This document shows positions 32,440 through 44,551 of a DNA stretch of 64,000 bases, piece after piece (the first letter of the stretch is position 1; each line of letters starts with the position of its first letter). Made by a program: the position numbers and the translations under genes. Where the stretch lies: assembly GCF_004799145.2 (NCBI RefSeq), contig NW_021637150.1, forward strand, positions 41,974 through 105,973, read 5' to 3'. The notes under the pieces are model-generated. The model was not told where the DNA came from. It worked only from the letters and a program-made list of their open reading frames with translations, and made no database searches. The stretch is from Neltuma alba (lineage: Eukaryota > Streptophyta > Magnoliopsida > Fabales > Fabaceae).

Positions 32440-35160
32440 CAAGCATACCCTAGATAGACGTGTCCAAGCTTGGCCTGTATTTCATTATTTCTGTTGTCAC
32501 GACTTGAGCAAAATCTAATATTAAAATCAGATTATTAGCAGGAGTTGGGGTCTGTGTAGAGGGATTAGGTGGAGATGCAAGGATTTGCTATCGAATTAAT
32601 TATCTATATACAAGTGGCAGGCACGTACGGGTCAAACGCTAAGAGCAAGATAGGGAACAAAGTCGTCGGTCGTACGTGAAATTTCGGTATCTGCCTGAAG
32701 TGATTTGGTTGTTTTCTAGTTAATAATCTCTTTTGTCAAAAAAATGTGGTCATCTTATAGGAAGCATCTTAGAAAAACAGAGTATACATTATGAGAATTT
32801 TCACAGTACATATGAAAATAATGGACTAGGGCTTGGGTCATTAAAGCAGAAAACCACACCAATAATATAGCCTAAACAGTGGGTGAAAGAACGCAACTTA
32901 TGTACTAGCTAAAAAAAATGGACAAATATAATTATCAAAATGGTTAAGACATACATCAAATGGACTGGCCCTTGACGAGCTCGAGTTTAAAAGAGGCCCT
33001 TGACAGTTCAATACTATTGTGAGTGATAATTTTTCATATCAATAAAATAACAATTTTTTGTCCCAAAAAATTATAGGAATCACTCAACTCAAATCATAAA
33101 CATAAAAATTGATGTCATCATTGGTTTATTCCACTAGTCATAGTCAAGGAACTGTAGTTTTACTCTATTATCTATTAAAGTTTGCCTAGAGGTAGACGTA
33201 CAAGCTCGGCCATCTTCTGTTGTTACAACTTGACCACAATCTAATATATTACTTTTACCCTTAATTATAAGAGATCATTTATAATCTATAAATAAAATCT
33301 TATAATTAGGACAAAAAATAGTATTAAAACTGGATCCGTTATTAGAAAGAATTGGGTACTGTGTGAAGTAGGCATGAGAGATATGTAAAGATATCAAATT
33401 AATTAATTATATACGTGGCGCCTCGAGTCACACGCGAGGCTTTGTCGCCATTAATCCTGGGACCATGCGACTGCGAGGGTGAAATTTCGATTCCCCTCTA
33501 ATGCGACTTGTTTGTTTCTAGTTGATAATTTCCCTTGTCGAAAAATTAGGCCATTTTGTCGGAAGCATCTTAGAATAATATTAAAGTGCAACGACGAGAA
33601 CTCTCACATATGAAAATAATGGACTAGGGCTAGGGTTTTCCACGTCAAATTTCCTTCTTTTTTTTCCCCCTCTTTTCCACAATATGACGAGTGACGATGC
33701 ACGCAAATGCCTTGTACATATCTTAGTTGTAATTATCTCTTAGTTGATTCTTGATTCTTACTTATTGTCTCTAGCAACGAGAATATATACAAAAATATTA
33801 TGCATGGCAACTGCGGATTGGCTTATGGATATTTTAATATAAAGCTGAAAAATATTGTAAGTAATAATAAACAGCTACGTTCTATTGTACCTCAAAGCAT
33901 TGTAAAAGATCCATCTTGTTGTCCGGAATATATATGCCTCTATGTATAGATAAAAGGAGCACATATTGTAAGTGTCTGAAACTATTTTTGCATACGACCA
34001 CGCGTTGGTACTTTTAAAGCCTGGCTGCTGAGATCTTAAACCAAGAAGAAAAGATGAAGCCATAATGGAATATTAATTTTCATATAGAGCGTTGGAATGA
34101 ACAAATTGTGTGTGAGAGAGAGAGGATTTAAGAAATCGTCAAAGACCAATGAAAAAAGAAAAAGGTTTTGAGCTTCTCCTAAATATATGCTCGTCGAGCA
34201 GTTTTTAAAGGTAAATTTAAACTACAATTTAACACATGCATGTCCTTAGAGAAAATATAAATAAATAATTTGAAGTACAAATATGTGAAATATTTGTCCA
34301 TATATCGGCAAAAAAAATTATGGACATTAACCAAAAAAAAACAAATATCAACTAAAACAGAAAAATGTTTTAATATGTTCTTTCAAGGTATGATAGATCA
34401 TCACGCATTTTTAGATACAAATCTATATTAAAATTTAAAATATTTTAATCAAGAAAAAATATAGATAAATACTATGAAGTACAAATATGAATATGGTTGC
34501 ATTATTGATAAAAATAATTTATGGACATAGCCAAAAAAGAAAAACACCAAAGATGATCGGAAAATAGGAAGAAGTTGTGAGCGAAGGAGCACCAGCTAAC
34601 TATGGCCTTGGACGGCGGTCACATTAACGTCGATATATTTTCCACAAAGTAAGAGGAGTATTATCTTGAAATTTTACTTCTTATAACGTAGCTATGGACA
34701 AAAGAACCTATGATTGATTCTATTCCCTATAGAAGAAAATCTCGCGAGGTAGAAGGACGTTTATATGTGTCTCATGTTAAAGGCGAAGCTAGCTAGCCAG
34801 ACATTCTTGGCTTGTATTTTAATATTAGTACCAGAATATTAGAACGGGCTGGGGCCTAATTAATTAAATAATAAGTAATGTCGTCGCTGAGTTATGGGTA
34901 CAAGTTGATTTGTTTTAATTAGCTGTGCCAGCTGCACGCACCAGACGGATACGACCGCAACCATTGTCAAAATGAACAAGAAACAAAAACTAGTAAAACC
35001 TTAAAAGAACAGTATCACGTACTCGATTAAAGGTTTTATTTCTTATCGATGATAACCTGACTAGAATCAGGCTTTCATCACTTAACAAGGAAGAAACGCA
35101 CTAGCCTCTGACAATTGATTCCATACATGACATAGTGGCTAGAGAGGCTGGAGTAACAGT
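32440..35160. repeat. Dispersed duplication of chitinase 3' flank, copy 1
   Basis: Matches 61140-64000 through its full length, ending at the stop codon of chitinase pseudogene D. Within it, roughly 32440-32860 and 33125-33660 are themselves an older tandem pair, each ending in ATAATGGACTAGGGCT, a decayed form of the chitinase promoter block. A short hairpin MITE lies at about 33255-33320. No gene is present. Confidence 0.8.
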
Positions 35161-36146
35161 CTAGTACTGCGATAAAAGGCAATACAGAACCTCCGACGCA
35201 GATTTCATCAGGGCAACCAACGGCGCACGGACAACCTTAAGAGCTGCAGAGGCAGTACAGTTGATTTTACCACTGTACCCAGATAGATAATCGTAGTACC
35301 TGCTCCATAACATAACCCCACCAAACTTGGGAGAGGTTTCCACCAGCGGAAGAATCTCCTTGTTGAGCACATCGATCGGGACATAACCACCGGCACTACC
35401 GTTTGCAGCGGGAGACGCCGGGAGGCGACATAGAACTTGGTGGCGTTGAAGGCGGTCGTCCACTGGTTCCATGAACTTATGAGTTTCTGAGTATCTCCAT
35501 CATCTGTGTATTTGCAGGGAGGGTTGTTGTAGAACTGGACCCAGGTGTAGTCGAACAGGCCAGTTCTGATGGCGGTGTCTAAGTAGTGATTGGGCATTGT
35601 GGCGCTGCTGATAAATAGAAGGTATTTACTTCCTTGTACGTGTAAAGATCTTTAAGAAGGACATCCCAGTACAAGTTTGAACCAGCTTCGATGTCAAAAT
35701 CAATGCCATCTAAGGTCACGTTTACGGGGAGACCTGGGCTTTGGCCAACTGAGGTAGTAGGTCCAGAAGTGTTGTGCAAACTCCTGGGCATCTTGAGTTG
35801 AAGAAAGGCCATATTGACCAAAGGCTCCTCCTAGAGGAAGGAAGATTTTGATGCCTAGGCCTTGGCAATAGGCTATTTGGGAGGCATATTTAGTGCAAGG
35901 GACACCCCAAGACCCAGAACAATGTCCTGAGAGGTCTATATTTGGAGTTTGCCCATTGCCGAATGTGTTCATGAATGCTATGTTGATGATCTCATACTTT
36001 CCGGTGTCGCATGCTGTGCTCAACTCTCCTTCATTCACATTCTGTCCCCAGTAGGTAACAATTGGGCAGCCTTGGGATGAGCTCAAGTGAGAGAGCAGCA
36101 ATAAGGGTGAAAGGAGGAGGACTAGAGCTTGTGTTTTGGAAGACAT
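35161..36146 (-). pseudogene. Class III chitinase pseudogene D
   Basis: The whole gene is alignable, from signal peptide (MSSKTQALVLLLSPLLLL) through YWGQNVNEGELSTAC, DGIDFDIEAG with intact catalytic acids, QFYNNPPC and VMLWSRYYD to the long B-type C-terminal tail. Three frameshifts break it relative to copies A and B: an extra base near 35747, a 7-bp loss near 35590 and one missing base near 35426. The retained active site suggests the frame was lost late. Sequencing error cannot explain all three. Confidence 0.93.
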
Positions 36147-36212
36147 GAAAGTAAAGGTTGAGAGAAGCCAAAGGCAATGTGCTTTCTTGTTTTAGCAGGA
36201 ACAACAAAAACG

Positions 36213-36270
36213 GCCAATTTATAATAATGGGCTAGCTAGGGCTAGGGTCATTAGCGTCAAATTCTATTAT
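36213..36270 (-). promoter_or_regulatory. Promoter of chitinase pseudogene D
   Basis: TATAAAT (36217-36223) with a GACCCTAGCCCTAGCTAGCC block upstream on the minus strand. It is the expanded form of the block seen at the other copies. Confidence 0.7.
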
Positions 36271-38141
36271 TTTTAACTCATGTTGAAGCAAGGAAATGCA
36301 TCATTAATTAAACTAAATTGATCCTATTCCCTATAAGAATATTAAGACTTTTACGTAGCACGTGCTGTGAATGTTGAATTTTGTAGCCATTTTCCTCAAG
36401 GACCCCCCAAGCTATGTAACCACTAGCTAGGTAACCACGATCGTCCATCTTTGGTCTTCCTACGCTTCTAGATACATCATTTTTTTCAAGAAGTTTATGT
36501 CTCTTTTTTATACTATATAGTTTGGAATTTTACGATATTTTACAATATTTTTTAAGAAAACTTCTCCTACTTTATAAGTGTTTTCAACTTTAAGAAGTGA
36601 TCTTTTAAAAAAATATCTCTATTTAATTAAGGACATATTTAAAGAGAACCAAAAATAATTCCAAAAAAAAAAAGATATCATGTGTGTAATGATCACTTTT
36701 TGCGGTGCACTTGCTAAATGATGATGAGCCAAGCATTACATCCAATTTAACATTACTCATCGATTCGGTACACATATTTTGTAATGAATGTGTCATATAA
36801 TTCAAATTATTATCCAAATGTTAAATTATAAAATAAAAATAAATAATTAAATTTATGCCACTAAAATTTGATATGAATAGTTGCATTAAAAAGATTAAAA
36901 AACATTTTAATTTGTAGGGAAATAAAATCTAAACCATTTAAATATTGATTTTATGATTAGAAAAAGAGGAAGAGCAAAAAAAATGGGAAGGGAAAAGGAA
37001 AGAATGGAATTATATCTCTAATAAAACAAAAGAAAACGACACGATTGCCAGCTGATGATGGTGTGGAGAAATGGAATTATATGTATAGCACATTAGCACG
37101 TTTAAATTCATGATGTAAGAAATATAATGGTACTACACACAGGTGATTTTTAATCATGGAATATTAAAAGTTCAAACGTCATAATCGCATACCTTTTTGA
37201 TTAAGTTTATCTCTAGTCCTTCCATCACATCACATTTTTAATAATTGCTTCGCACATCGAGTATTAATAAAGGAATAGTTACCCCGAATTTTTTAATTTT
37301 GAGGAATATATATAATATTTGGTTTTAATATATAGTGTTCTCTTCTTCATCAGGTTGAAGCATTAAATTAATTTTTATATAGATTATATAATTATTTCAT
37401 TTTCATATTATTTTTTTCATCTCTTAAAAATATGTCATATATAGTTATTTCTATAAAATATAAAAATTCAGATTTCTATCATGGTCCTGCGAAGTGTATG
37501 TGTGTGAGAGAAGCATCATCCTTATCATTTTGCTAAATTAAATTTTGTATATCTATACATTCATTCAAAGGATAACATATAATAACATGACTGCCTAACG
37601 TGTAAATACCATTTAAAAATGTTGAGGCACCCAAGCAAGACAATCAATATACACTATAGGTTGGGAAATGTATGTGTGAGGTGACAGCAATGAGGATGCA
37701 TGTGAAACCTTTTTTTTTGGCAGCATCCTTCTGCACATTAAATTTATGTGTGATATGAGTATGCATATGGAACTTTTTTTTTTTTTTCCCTTTTGGCTTC
37801 ATCTTTCTGTATCAGTCATTGTATGGATACATGTGAATACTAAATAATTGTTACATTTAAAAATTTTTCCCTTTATTTTCAGTTTTGACATCTAAATTTA
37901 ATGAAGGAGAAACCAAAAAAAATTAAATAAAAATTTATATATATAAAAGAAGACTGGTACATGCTACATATGATTAAAGTTGCATTCATAATGATAATTT
38001 GAGCATAATCAAGTCGTCACTTAAGGACCGAAGGCACTTTGCCTCCCACAGCTTATTCCATACATGATGGTAGCTAGAAAAGTTGCAGTCACACTAGCTA
38101 TAGGACAGCGATAAAAGGCAACACAGCACTCTTGAGGTTGA
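36271..38141. other. Intergenic between pseudogenes D and E
   Basis: No gene. Bases about 37000-37230 resemble 54060-54500, an upstream flank of another chitinase copy. The chitinase E 3' flank begins near 37970. Confidence 0.5.
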
Positions 38142-39094
38142 TTAGATCTTGGCAACATTATTGAACGCTCCAAGAGTAGTACCAGATTTGATCTTACCGC
38201 TATACCCAGAATCTATATATATATATATATATATATCATAGCTCCATAACATAACACCACTGTAATTGGGAGAGCTTTTTATGCGTGGAAGAATCTTATG
38301 GTTTAGCTCGTCTGCTGGGATATAGCCACCAGCCCTGCCAGTTTTCGCCGGAGATGCCGGGAGGCCAAGATATAACTTGGAGATGGGGAAGTCAGTCCAC
38401 TGGTTCCACGAGTGCATAAGGTTCTGAGTATTCCAAGGAGAATATTGGCACGAAGGGTTATTGTAGAACAGAACTCAAACATGGTCGAAGAGTGCAGTTT
38501 CAATGGCTGAGTCCAAGCATGGATCTGGGATTGCACATTTTGGTGAGGCTGATTGGTGAAAATCTTTTACCTTTCAGTAGGAGTCAAGCTCCTTGGCAAG
38601 ATCATCATGATAATAGGTTCCACCTTGTTTGATGCCCAAGGCGATGTCATCTAAAACCGTGTTTCCTAGCAGGCCTTCTGAATTATTCTGATGGCCACCG
38701 AGAAAGTTGGTCCAGAGGTAGTCTGCAACTCGTTTGGCGTCTTGACCTGAAGAAAGTGAATATCTCCGGGAGTCTTCTCTGAAAGAAAGGAAGATTTTGA
38801 CGTCTTTGCTTTGGCAGTAAGCTATTTGGGAGGCATATTTAGTGCAAGGGGCACCCCAGCATTCAGAACAATGTCCAGACAGGTTTATGTCTGGAGTTTG
38901 TCCATTGCCGAAGATGCAGAGGAATGCTATGTTTACTATCTCGTAATTCCCGGTGGCACATGCTTCATCCAACTCTCGTTCACGCACATTCTGGCCCCAG
39001 CACGCGACAATTCCTAGTTCCTTGGCAGAGCTGAAGTGAGACAGCAGTAAGGACAAAGAAGGAGGATGGAACCTATGTATATATTGGAAACCAT
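38142..39094 (-). pseudogene. Chitinase-like pseudogene E with destroyed active site
   Basis: Minus strand, start near 39094. YWGQN appears as CWGQN, followed by FGNGQTPDINLSGHC. The DGIDFDIE motif reads DDIALGIK, so all catalytic acids are gone. There are in-frame stops at 38574-38576 and 38475-38477, and a frameshift lies within the signal peptide (fragment F shows the intact form). A TA microsatellite at 38214-38236 lies in the C-terminal coding part and replaces the RYYDYL region with tyrosine-isoleucine repeats. Loss of the acids resembles catalytically inactive GH18 relatives such as narbonin or concanavalin B, but the stops mark this copy as dead. Confidence 0.9.
38214..38236. repeat. 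(TA)n microsatellite within pseudogene E
   Basis: Uninterrupted TA run inside the former coding frame; translated on the minus strand it gives alternating Tyr-Ile. Confidence 0.9.
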
Positions 39095-39160
39095 GAATGC
39101 GGAGTGATTGGAGCAAAGATAATGTTCCTTTTTTTTTTTTTTAGAACAGGCAACAGAAAC

Positions 39161-39212
39161 AACCTATTTATAAAGGGCTAGGGCTAGGGTCATTTAACAT
39201 CAAATAAATTCT
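39161..39212 (-). promoter_or_regulatory. Promoter of pseudogene E
   Basis: TATAAAT at 39166-39172 with a GACCCTAGCCCTAGCCCTTT block upstream on the minus strand. It closely matches the promoter of fragment F. Confidence 0.7.
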
Positions 39213-39771
39213 TTTCCATGTTTTAGTCTTCAGTTTTAGCCGTGAATAAAGAACCTTTGGATACGTGGTAGCTAGATTGATCCTATTCCCCATATCATAA
39301 GAGAGTATCGCGTGAGATAGAAGATTAACATCTGACACAGGGAACATAACAGCAACTGGCTAGAGGACCATATGCTTGCTATGTTTAGTTCGGTTCCTCT
39401 CATTAGTGTGAATTGGTTTTTTTCCCCATAATTATTGCTTCTTGTTATACTGCATTTGTGGGTAGCAATGCTTTTCAAAGAAGAATTAATTGGTCGGATA
39501 TTGCATGGTTTCCATATGCCTGTACCTTGTGTGCGTAATATTTGATGTGGCAAATAGAAAACTCATGCATGTCTGAGGTAATTATGTGGATGTAGTTTTA
39601 TGAGGCTTGAAAAGGCATCATAATGTGCACTATTGAAGGAATCTTCTAAATTATAATGTAGCGATTTATTGCCCCCTAGCTAATTAGTGTGCTTATAATC
39701 TCACCCATAGTTATTCAGAGTTATAAATATTTCAGAATGTGGTCACAATGTGGTGCCGCTAATAGGTGAGT

Positions 39772-39879
39772 CTTATTTTGGGTGTATGCGTAAAGCTCTT
39801 TCACGAGAACATCACATATGGTACGAGTTTTCACTGCCTTCAATGTCAAAATCAATCCATCCAAGACAACGTTTCCTGG
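39772..39879 (-). pseudogene. Relic of a class III chitinase active-site segment (unit C)
   Basis: Same relic as 351-458, almost identical to it, with the same frame breaks around the DFDIE motif. Confidence 0.7.
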
Positions 39880-41260
39880 TATGCTTTCTAGTAGCTAGAT
39901 TGATCCTAATCCTATGCAAGAAAATCTTGAGGAATGGAAGATCTATTTATAGCTATTCGTTATGAAGGACGAAGCTTAATTAGTCACTGATTGTCTCAAC
40001 TACGATTTCCATTCACTTCACATTCATCGTGAATCAACCATCAAATTTGCAGTTAGCAATTCAAACGTAACTACTATTTTTTTTTTTATAAAATGCTATT
40101 TCTGGTTTTTAATATAAGAGCTGATTTAACTTTTAATTTGATCATAAATATAATATCTCAGTCTACTTTATTTTCATATTTATTTATTTTTTAAAGTAGT
40201 TTTTATAGTAGTTGCACATATTAAAAAGTTTCATCAAATATTAAAGCAAATATATACATTTGGTTAGTAAGGGTATTTTATGAAAGACAGTACATAATTA
40301 TTATAAATAACCAACTTAACAAATCTACTTAATATACTCGAATTAATCAATTTTTATATTAAGGATAGGAGATAGTATATATTAATCTTATCCATTCACT
40401 ACAAATCCAACGATCTAGATCTACAGTGAAAATGGTGTGTTGGGGGGAAGTACTGCAGGGAAAAACTTTTTTGTTGATACTATTCTAGGACCATAAAGCA
40501 ACAACGACCGATGAGAACGTGATAATCGGTTGTACCTCTAACGCACTATTTTGATAGTTTCTAATAATTGCCTTTGTCTTATTGCCAGCTGGTTTACAAA
40601 AGTGATATCCTTTGGATATTGCTTCGTTCATCAATTCCCAGAGGCCACAAGTTTTGCCCTTGCTGGGCGCGTATGCGGGAAATAGATAATGCATATGGCG
40701 AATAAGTTGAGGAATTCTTAGGTACTGGGTACCAGCTCACCTGTACACTAACCGATAAAAACATTCCATTTGGACAAATTTAAACCTACATAGCAGCTTA
40801 TGTGTGAATTTTCAGATTTATAATATTTTAATAATTTTTTTAAAAAGCTCCTTTTTTTTTTTTAAAACTCTCTTTTTGATGCATCTTTTTACTCATTTTT
40901 TTTTTCTCTCTTATTAACCTCAACAACAAAGCAAGGCCTGAGACTTTTGGCTTTCATCTCGCCTCCTGCAATATTCATCGGTTTGCAAGCAGTCACGCTG
41001 AAAGGGGGAAAACCACTTAATACTGTAATAGATGGGCCTTCACGACCAAAAACACTCAAGCATATACAAGATACTTTGGGTGTGAGAAAAGAGAAAAGAA
41101 AGAAGATGGGTTTGAGGAAGAAAATGATGGTGAAAGTGTGTGATGAAGTGCTATTCCCGACCGCACAAGCCAGGTTAGACTGGAAATTGGCCAACGGTCA
41201 CCTGACCGGTCTAGTCAGTCATAAAAACTGGCAGGTGGGTTGACTGATATGACCGGTTAC
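39880..41260. other. Intergenic, matches 459-1845
   Basis: No gene supported. Decayed MITE at about 40090-40377. The 98-codon ORF at 40947-41243 corresponds to the one at 1532-1837. Confidence 0.5.
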
Positions 41261-42139
41261 TAGGGATGAAAACAGGCCATGCGGCCTGTCAGGGGCCTAT
41301 GGCCTGGCCTGTTTTCCAGAAGTAGGCTCATTCCCGTTTAAATGTCTGTTTAACTAAACAGGCCAGGTCTAGGCTCTTTAAAAGGCCTGTTAAGCCTAAT
41401 AGACCGGCCTGGATCTGTTAAAAATTTACAATTATAATATACAAAAAATTAGTTAATGATATTATTGTTAATGTGCTCTTTTAATTTATTTTTTAATTTT
41501 AATATATAGTTAATAACTTAATTCTTCTTTAGATTTTAAAGTTTAGTTGACAAGTGAAGATAAAAATATAATTTAAAATAATAATATCAATAAATAATAT
41601 GATCTTTAAATCTTAAAAATATAAATAAAATAGGAAAGAAAAATTTTGTTCCAAGTATAAATTAATTATGTATTATGTTAATTAAGTTATGATACCTTCT
41701 TTATTCATTGTAAAATTAATAGTTTTTTTCTCTTTATTTATTTGTCTTAATTTTAATTTTTAGTATGTACTTAAACGCAGTCTTGTTCCAAATTTTAACA
41801 TACAATTACAATTAGTTTTCAATTAGTCTTGTTCCTTGTAAATTGTAATTAAGATTTAAAATAGTACTTATGATACTAAAATTTAAATAAAAGACAATAC
41901 TAAAAAATTAATTATTATGTAAGCTTTTTTTTTTAAAAAAATATAACTATAATTTAAATTTTTAAAAAATATAGGCTTTTTAACAGGCTTCAGGCCAGCC
42001 AGGCCTTTACACAAGCCAGGCTCAGGCTGAAAAATAAGCCTGTAACAGGCTACAGGCTAGGATCAGGCCAATAGGCTACAAAATAGGCCTGGACTGTTAA
42101 GAGTAAGGTTTGGCCTAACCTGACCTGTTTTCACCCTTA
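41261..42139. mobile_element. Non-autonomous hAT-like element, copy C
   Basis: Partner of 1846-2719: ends TAGGGATGAAAACAGG and the inverse of TAAGGGTGAAAACAGG, flanked by CCGGTTAC (41253-41260) and CCCGTTGC (42140-42147). The inverted ends are cleaner here than in copy A. Confidence 0.88.
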
Positions 42140-42264
42140 CCCGTTGCAACTCAGGAGAAACCCAGTTAACCAGACCGGTTTGGTGGGTTAACCAAGTTGC
42201 GTGTGTGTTTTTTTTAAAGTTATTTTAATGCTAAAAATATTACTCCTCTGGTTCTATTTATAAG

Positions 42265-43681
42265 TAGGGGTGAAAATAGGTCAGGCGGCCTGTGGCATGG
42301 CCTATAAATGGCCTGACCTGGCCTATTTAGATGTCAGAATAGGCTTAGGCTTGTAAAAAGGCCTGTTTGCTTTATCAGGCCAGGCTCAAGCCTGATAATA
42401 AGCCTGTTAGGCCTGTCAGGTGGCCTGGACCTGTTATCCTTTTTTTTTTTGAGGTTAAAATTATAAATGGACAGGAGGGAATCTGTTATTCTGATTGGTT
42501 AATTGAGAAAACTCCACCCACATAAATGTGTTATCCAGAGCTCATTGCATGCTTCATTTCATTTCCATTCTCTCTAATAAAAATAATTGATGTATGTATA
42601 ATAACACATATTTAAACAGAGAAAGAAAACATAAGTGCATAAAAAAAAAGTATCATTCATTTATTTGATCCATGCTTTTCATATTAATTTTATATAAAAT
42701 ATATATAATTGACCTATTATGTTTTATATATATATATATATAATTTACCTATTATGCTTTAGACTGTATTATATAATTGATCCTGCAATGCACAAGTTCG
42801 CAAATGAAATATGCATATTCGCTTCTTTTTTATTTATTGAACTTTTTCTTCACATTTGTGTCGCTGACGTGTCAATTAGATCCAGTAGGATGACGCCATC
42901 TCATGTTAAACACGTATCAATTGGCTGCTAATGGAATTACATAGCTCCAAAATCATTTTGGTAACGGACATCTGTTTTTTAATTTGTTAGGCCGAATACA
43001 AGGAAAAGTCTTCAAATGCTGCCAGAAAATAAGTTAATAAATTAGTCTTTGCAAAATGAATTAATAGTCAATGATGTGTGTGTAATGTGTATTAATTATT
43101 TAGATAAAATTGCGTATATACAGTCTCTATATATGTGTGCTCAATCTAATTCTTATTATAACAGTTACTTAATTAATTTAAATAAATTATAATAAATGTA
43201 ACATATTTTTTTTTAAAACAACCATGTGTAACAACAGGATCAACTATTATTTTGTTAGTAAATTAGTTTGAACAAATGACAAATTTAAAATATAAAGGGG
43301 ATTAAGGATGTCTAATATTTTAAACTAGATCTAGTCATCAACTAATTTTTATACTAGAGATGGGATGAAGTGATATTTTTATACCAGAATAAAATTATGT
43401 TTTCTAATAATTTTTCATATTTGATTTTTTTGGGCCTAAGGGGATGTTTTACAAGTTGTGTTAATTTAATAATTTCATATTTTCTATTTGTATTTTAGAT
43501 AAATTGGGTTGAATTATTGTAATCTTGAATTGATTTATGTGTATTTAAAATTTGTTAAAAAAACAAACCTCTTAACAGGCCACAAGCCAGGCTCAAGCCG
43601 AAAAAAAGGCCTTTCACAGGCTGCAGCCAGGCTCAAGCCAACAGGCCTCATCACACAGGCCTGGCCTGGCATGTTTTCACC
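42265..43681. mobile_element. hAT-like element, uninterrupted, copy C
   Basis: About 1.42 kb starting TAGGGGTGAAAATAGG, with inverse-complement GGCCTG-rich right end. It contains the empty MULE site. No ORF of note. Confidence 0.82.
43421..43429. other. Empty MULE insertion site
   Basis: Single TTGATTTTT at the exact position where copy A has TTGATTTTT-MULE-TTGATTTTT. There is no footprint. Confidence 0.95.
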
Positions 43682-44551
43682 ATAAGGTACTTTCAACATA
43701 TTTCACACAAACCAAAGAAAACCTTAAAATACATTAACTCTCCATTAAAATATAATAATTTCTAACTTTACCCATATTTAATATATACACTTTTCAAAAA
43801 AGATAACTACTTACACCATAATGAATGAAAGATAAAATAGTACATTCACACCGCAAATTTAATGAAGTGACTTATAAATAGGACCAAAAAAATCTTCTCT
43901 CTCTGCCGCATAAATAGGACCAGAGGAGTATTATTTAATGACTAAAGGATTGTAGATTGGAGTATTTTGTTGTCATAACTCTATCTTGATATTCTCCTCG
44001 AATGAATATTTAGTGATTTTAATAATATGATAATGTGATGTCAACTTATCAAGAGAATTGTAGGAAAAATGGAAAGACAATGTAAGTATATGATTATTTT
44101 GTTAGAGATTTAAGATATTAAATTAATATTTAGTCTTTTGGTGACATGATTAGAATTTACATTAATTTTTAATTTTTTTTATTCCTCATTGTTTTGACCC
44201 TCTTTTAACTCTAACTTACCCATTAACCTTTTACCCACTATCTCGACTTATTCAGAGTCCGGTGTAGTTTTCAATACCTTGTTATAAAACACTCAAGTCA
44301 AATCTTAACAGCATTTTGGGCCAAAAAAAAAATCACAGGAACCACAAGATCGATTAAACTTTTATTTATAGATGACAATTTGAGTGAATCAAGTTGTCAC
44401 TTAAGGATCGAAGGCACTAGCCTTCCACACAACTTAGTCCATGCACGATAGTAGCTAGAGAGGTTGCAGTTACACACTAGTACTACTATAAAACGCGATA
44501 CAGAACCTCGGAGGCAGATTTCACATGCCAACCAATGGCGCACGCACAGCT
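43682..44551. other. Chitinase C downstream flank
   Basis: No gene. The minus-strand poly(A) signal AATAAA is at 44361-44366. Near-identical to 14353-15225. Confidence 0.6.
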
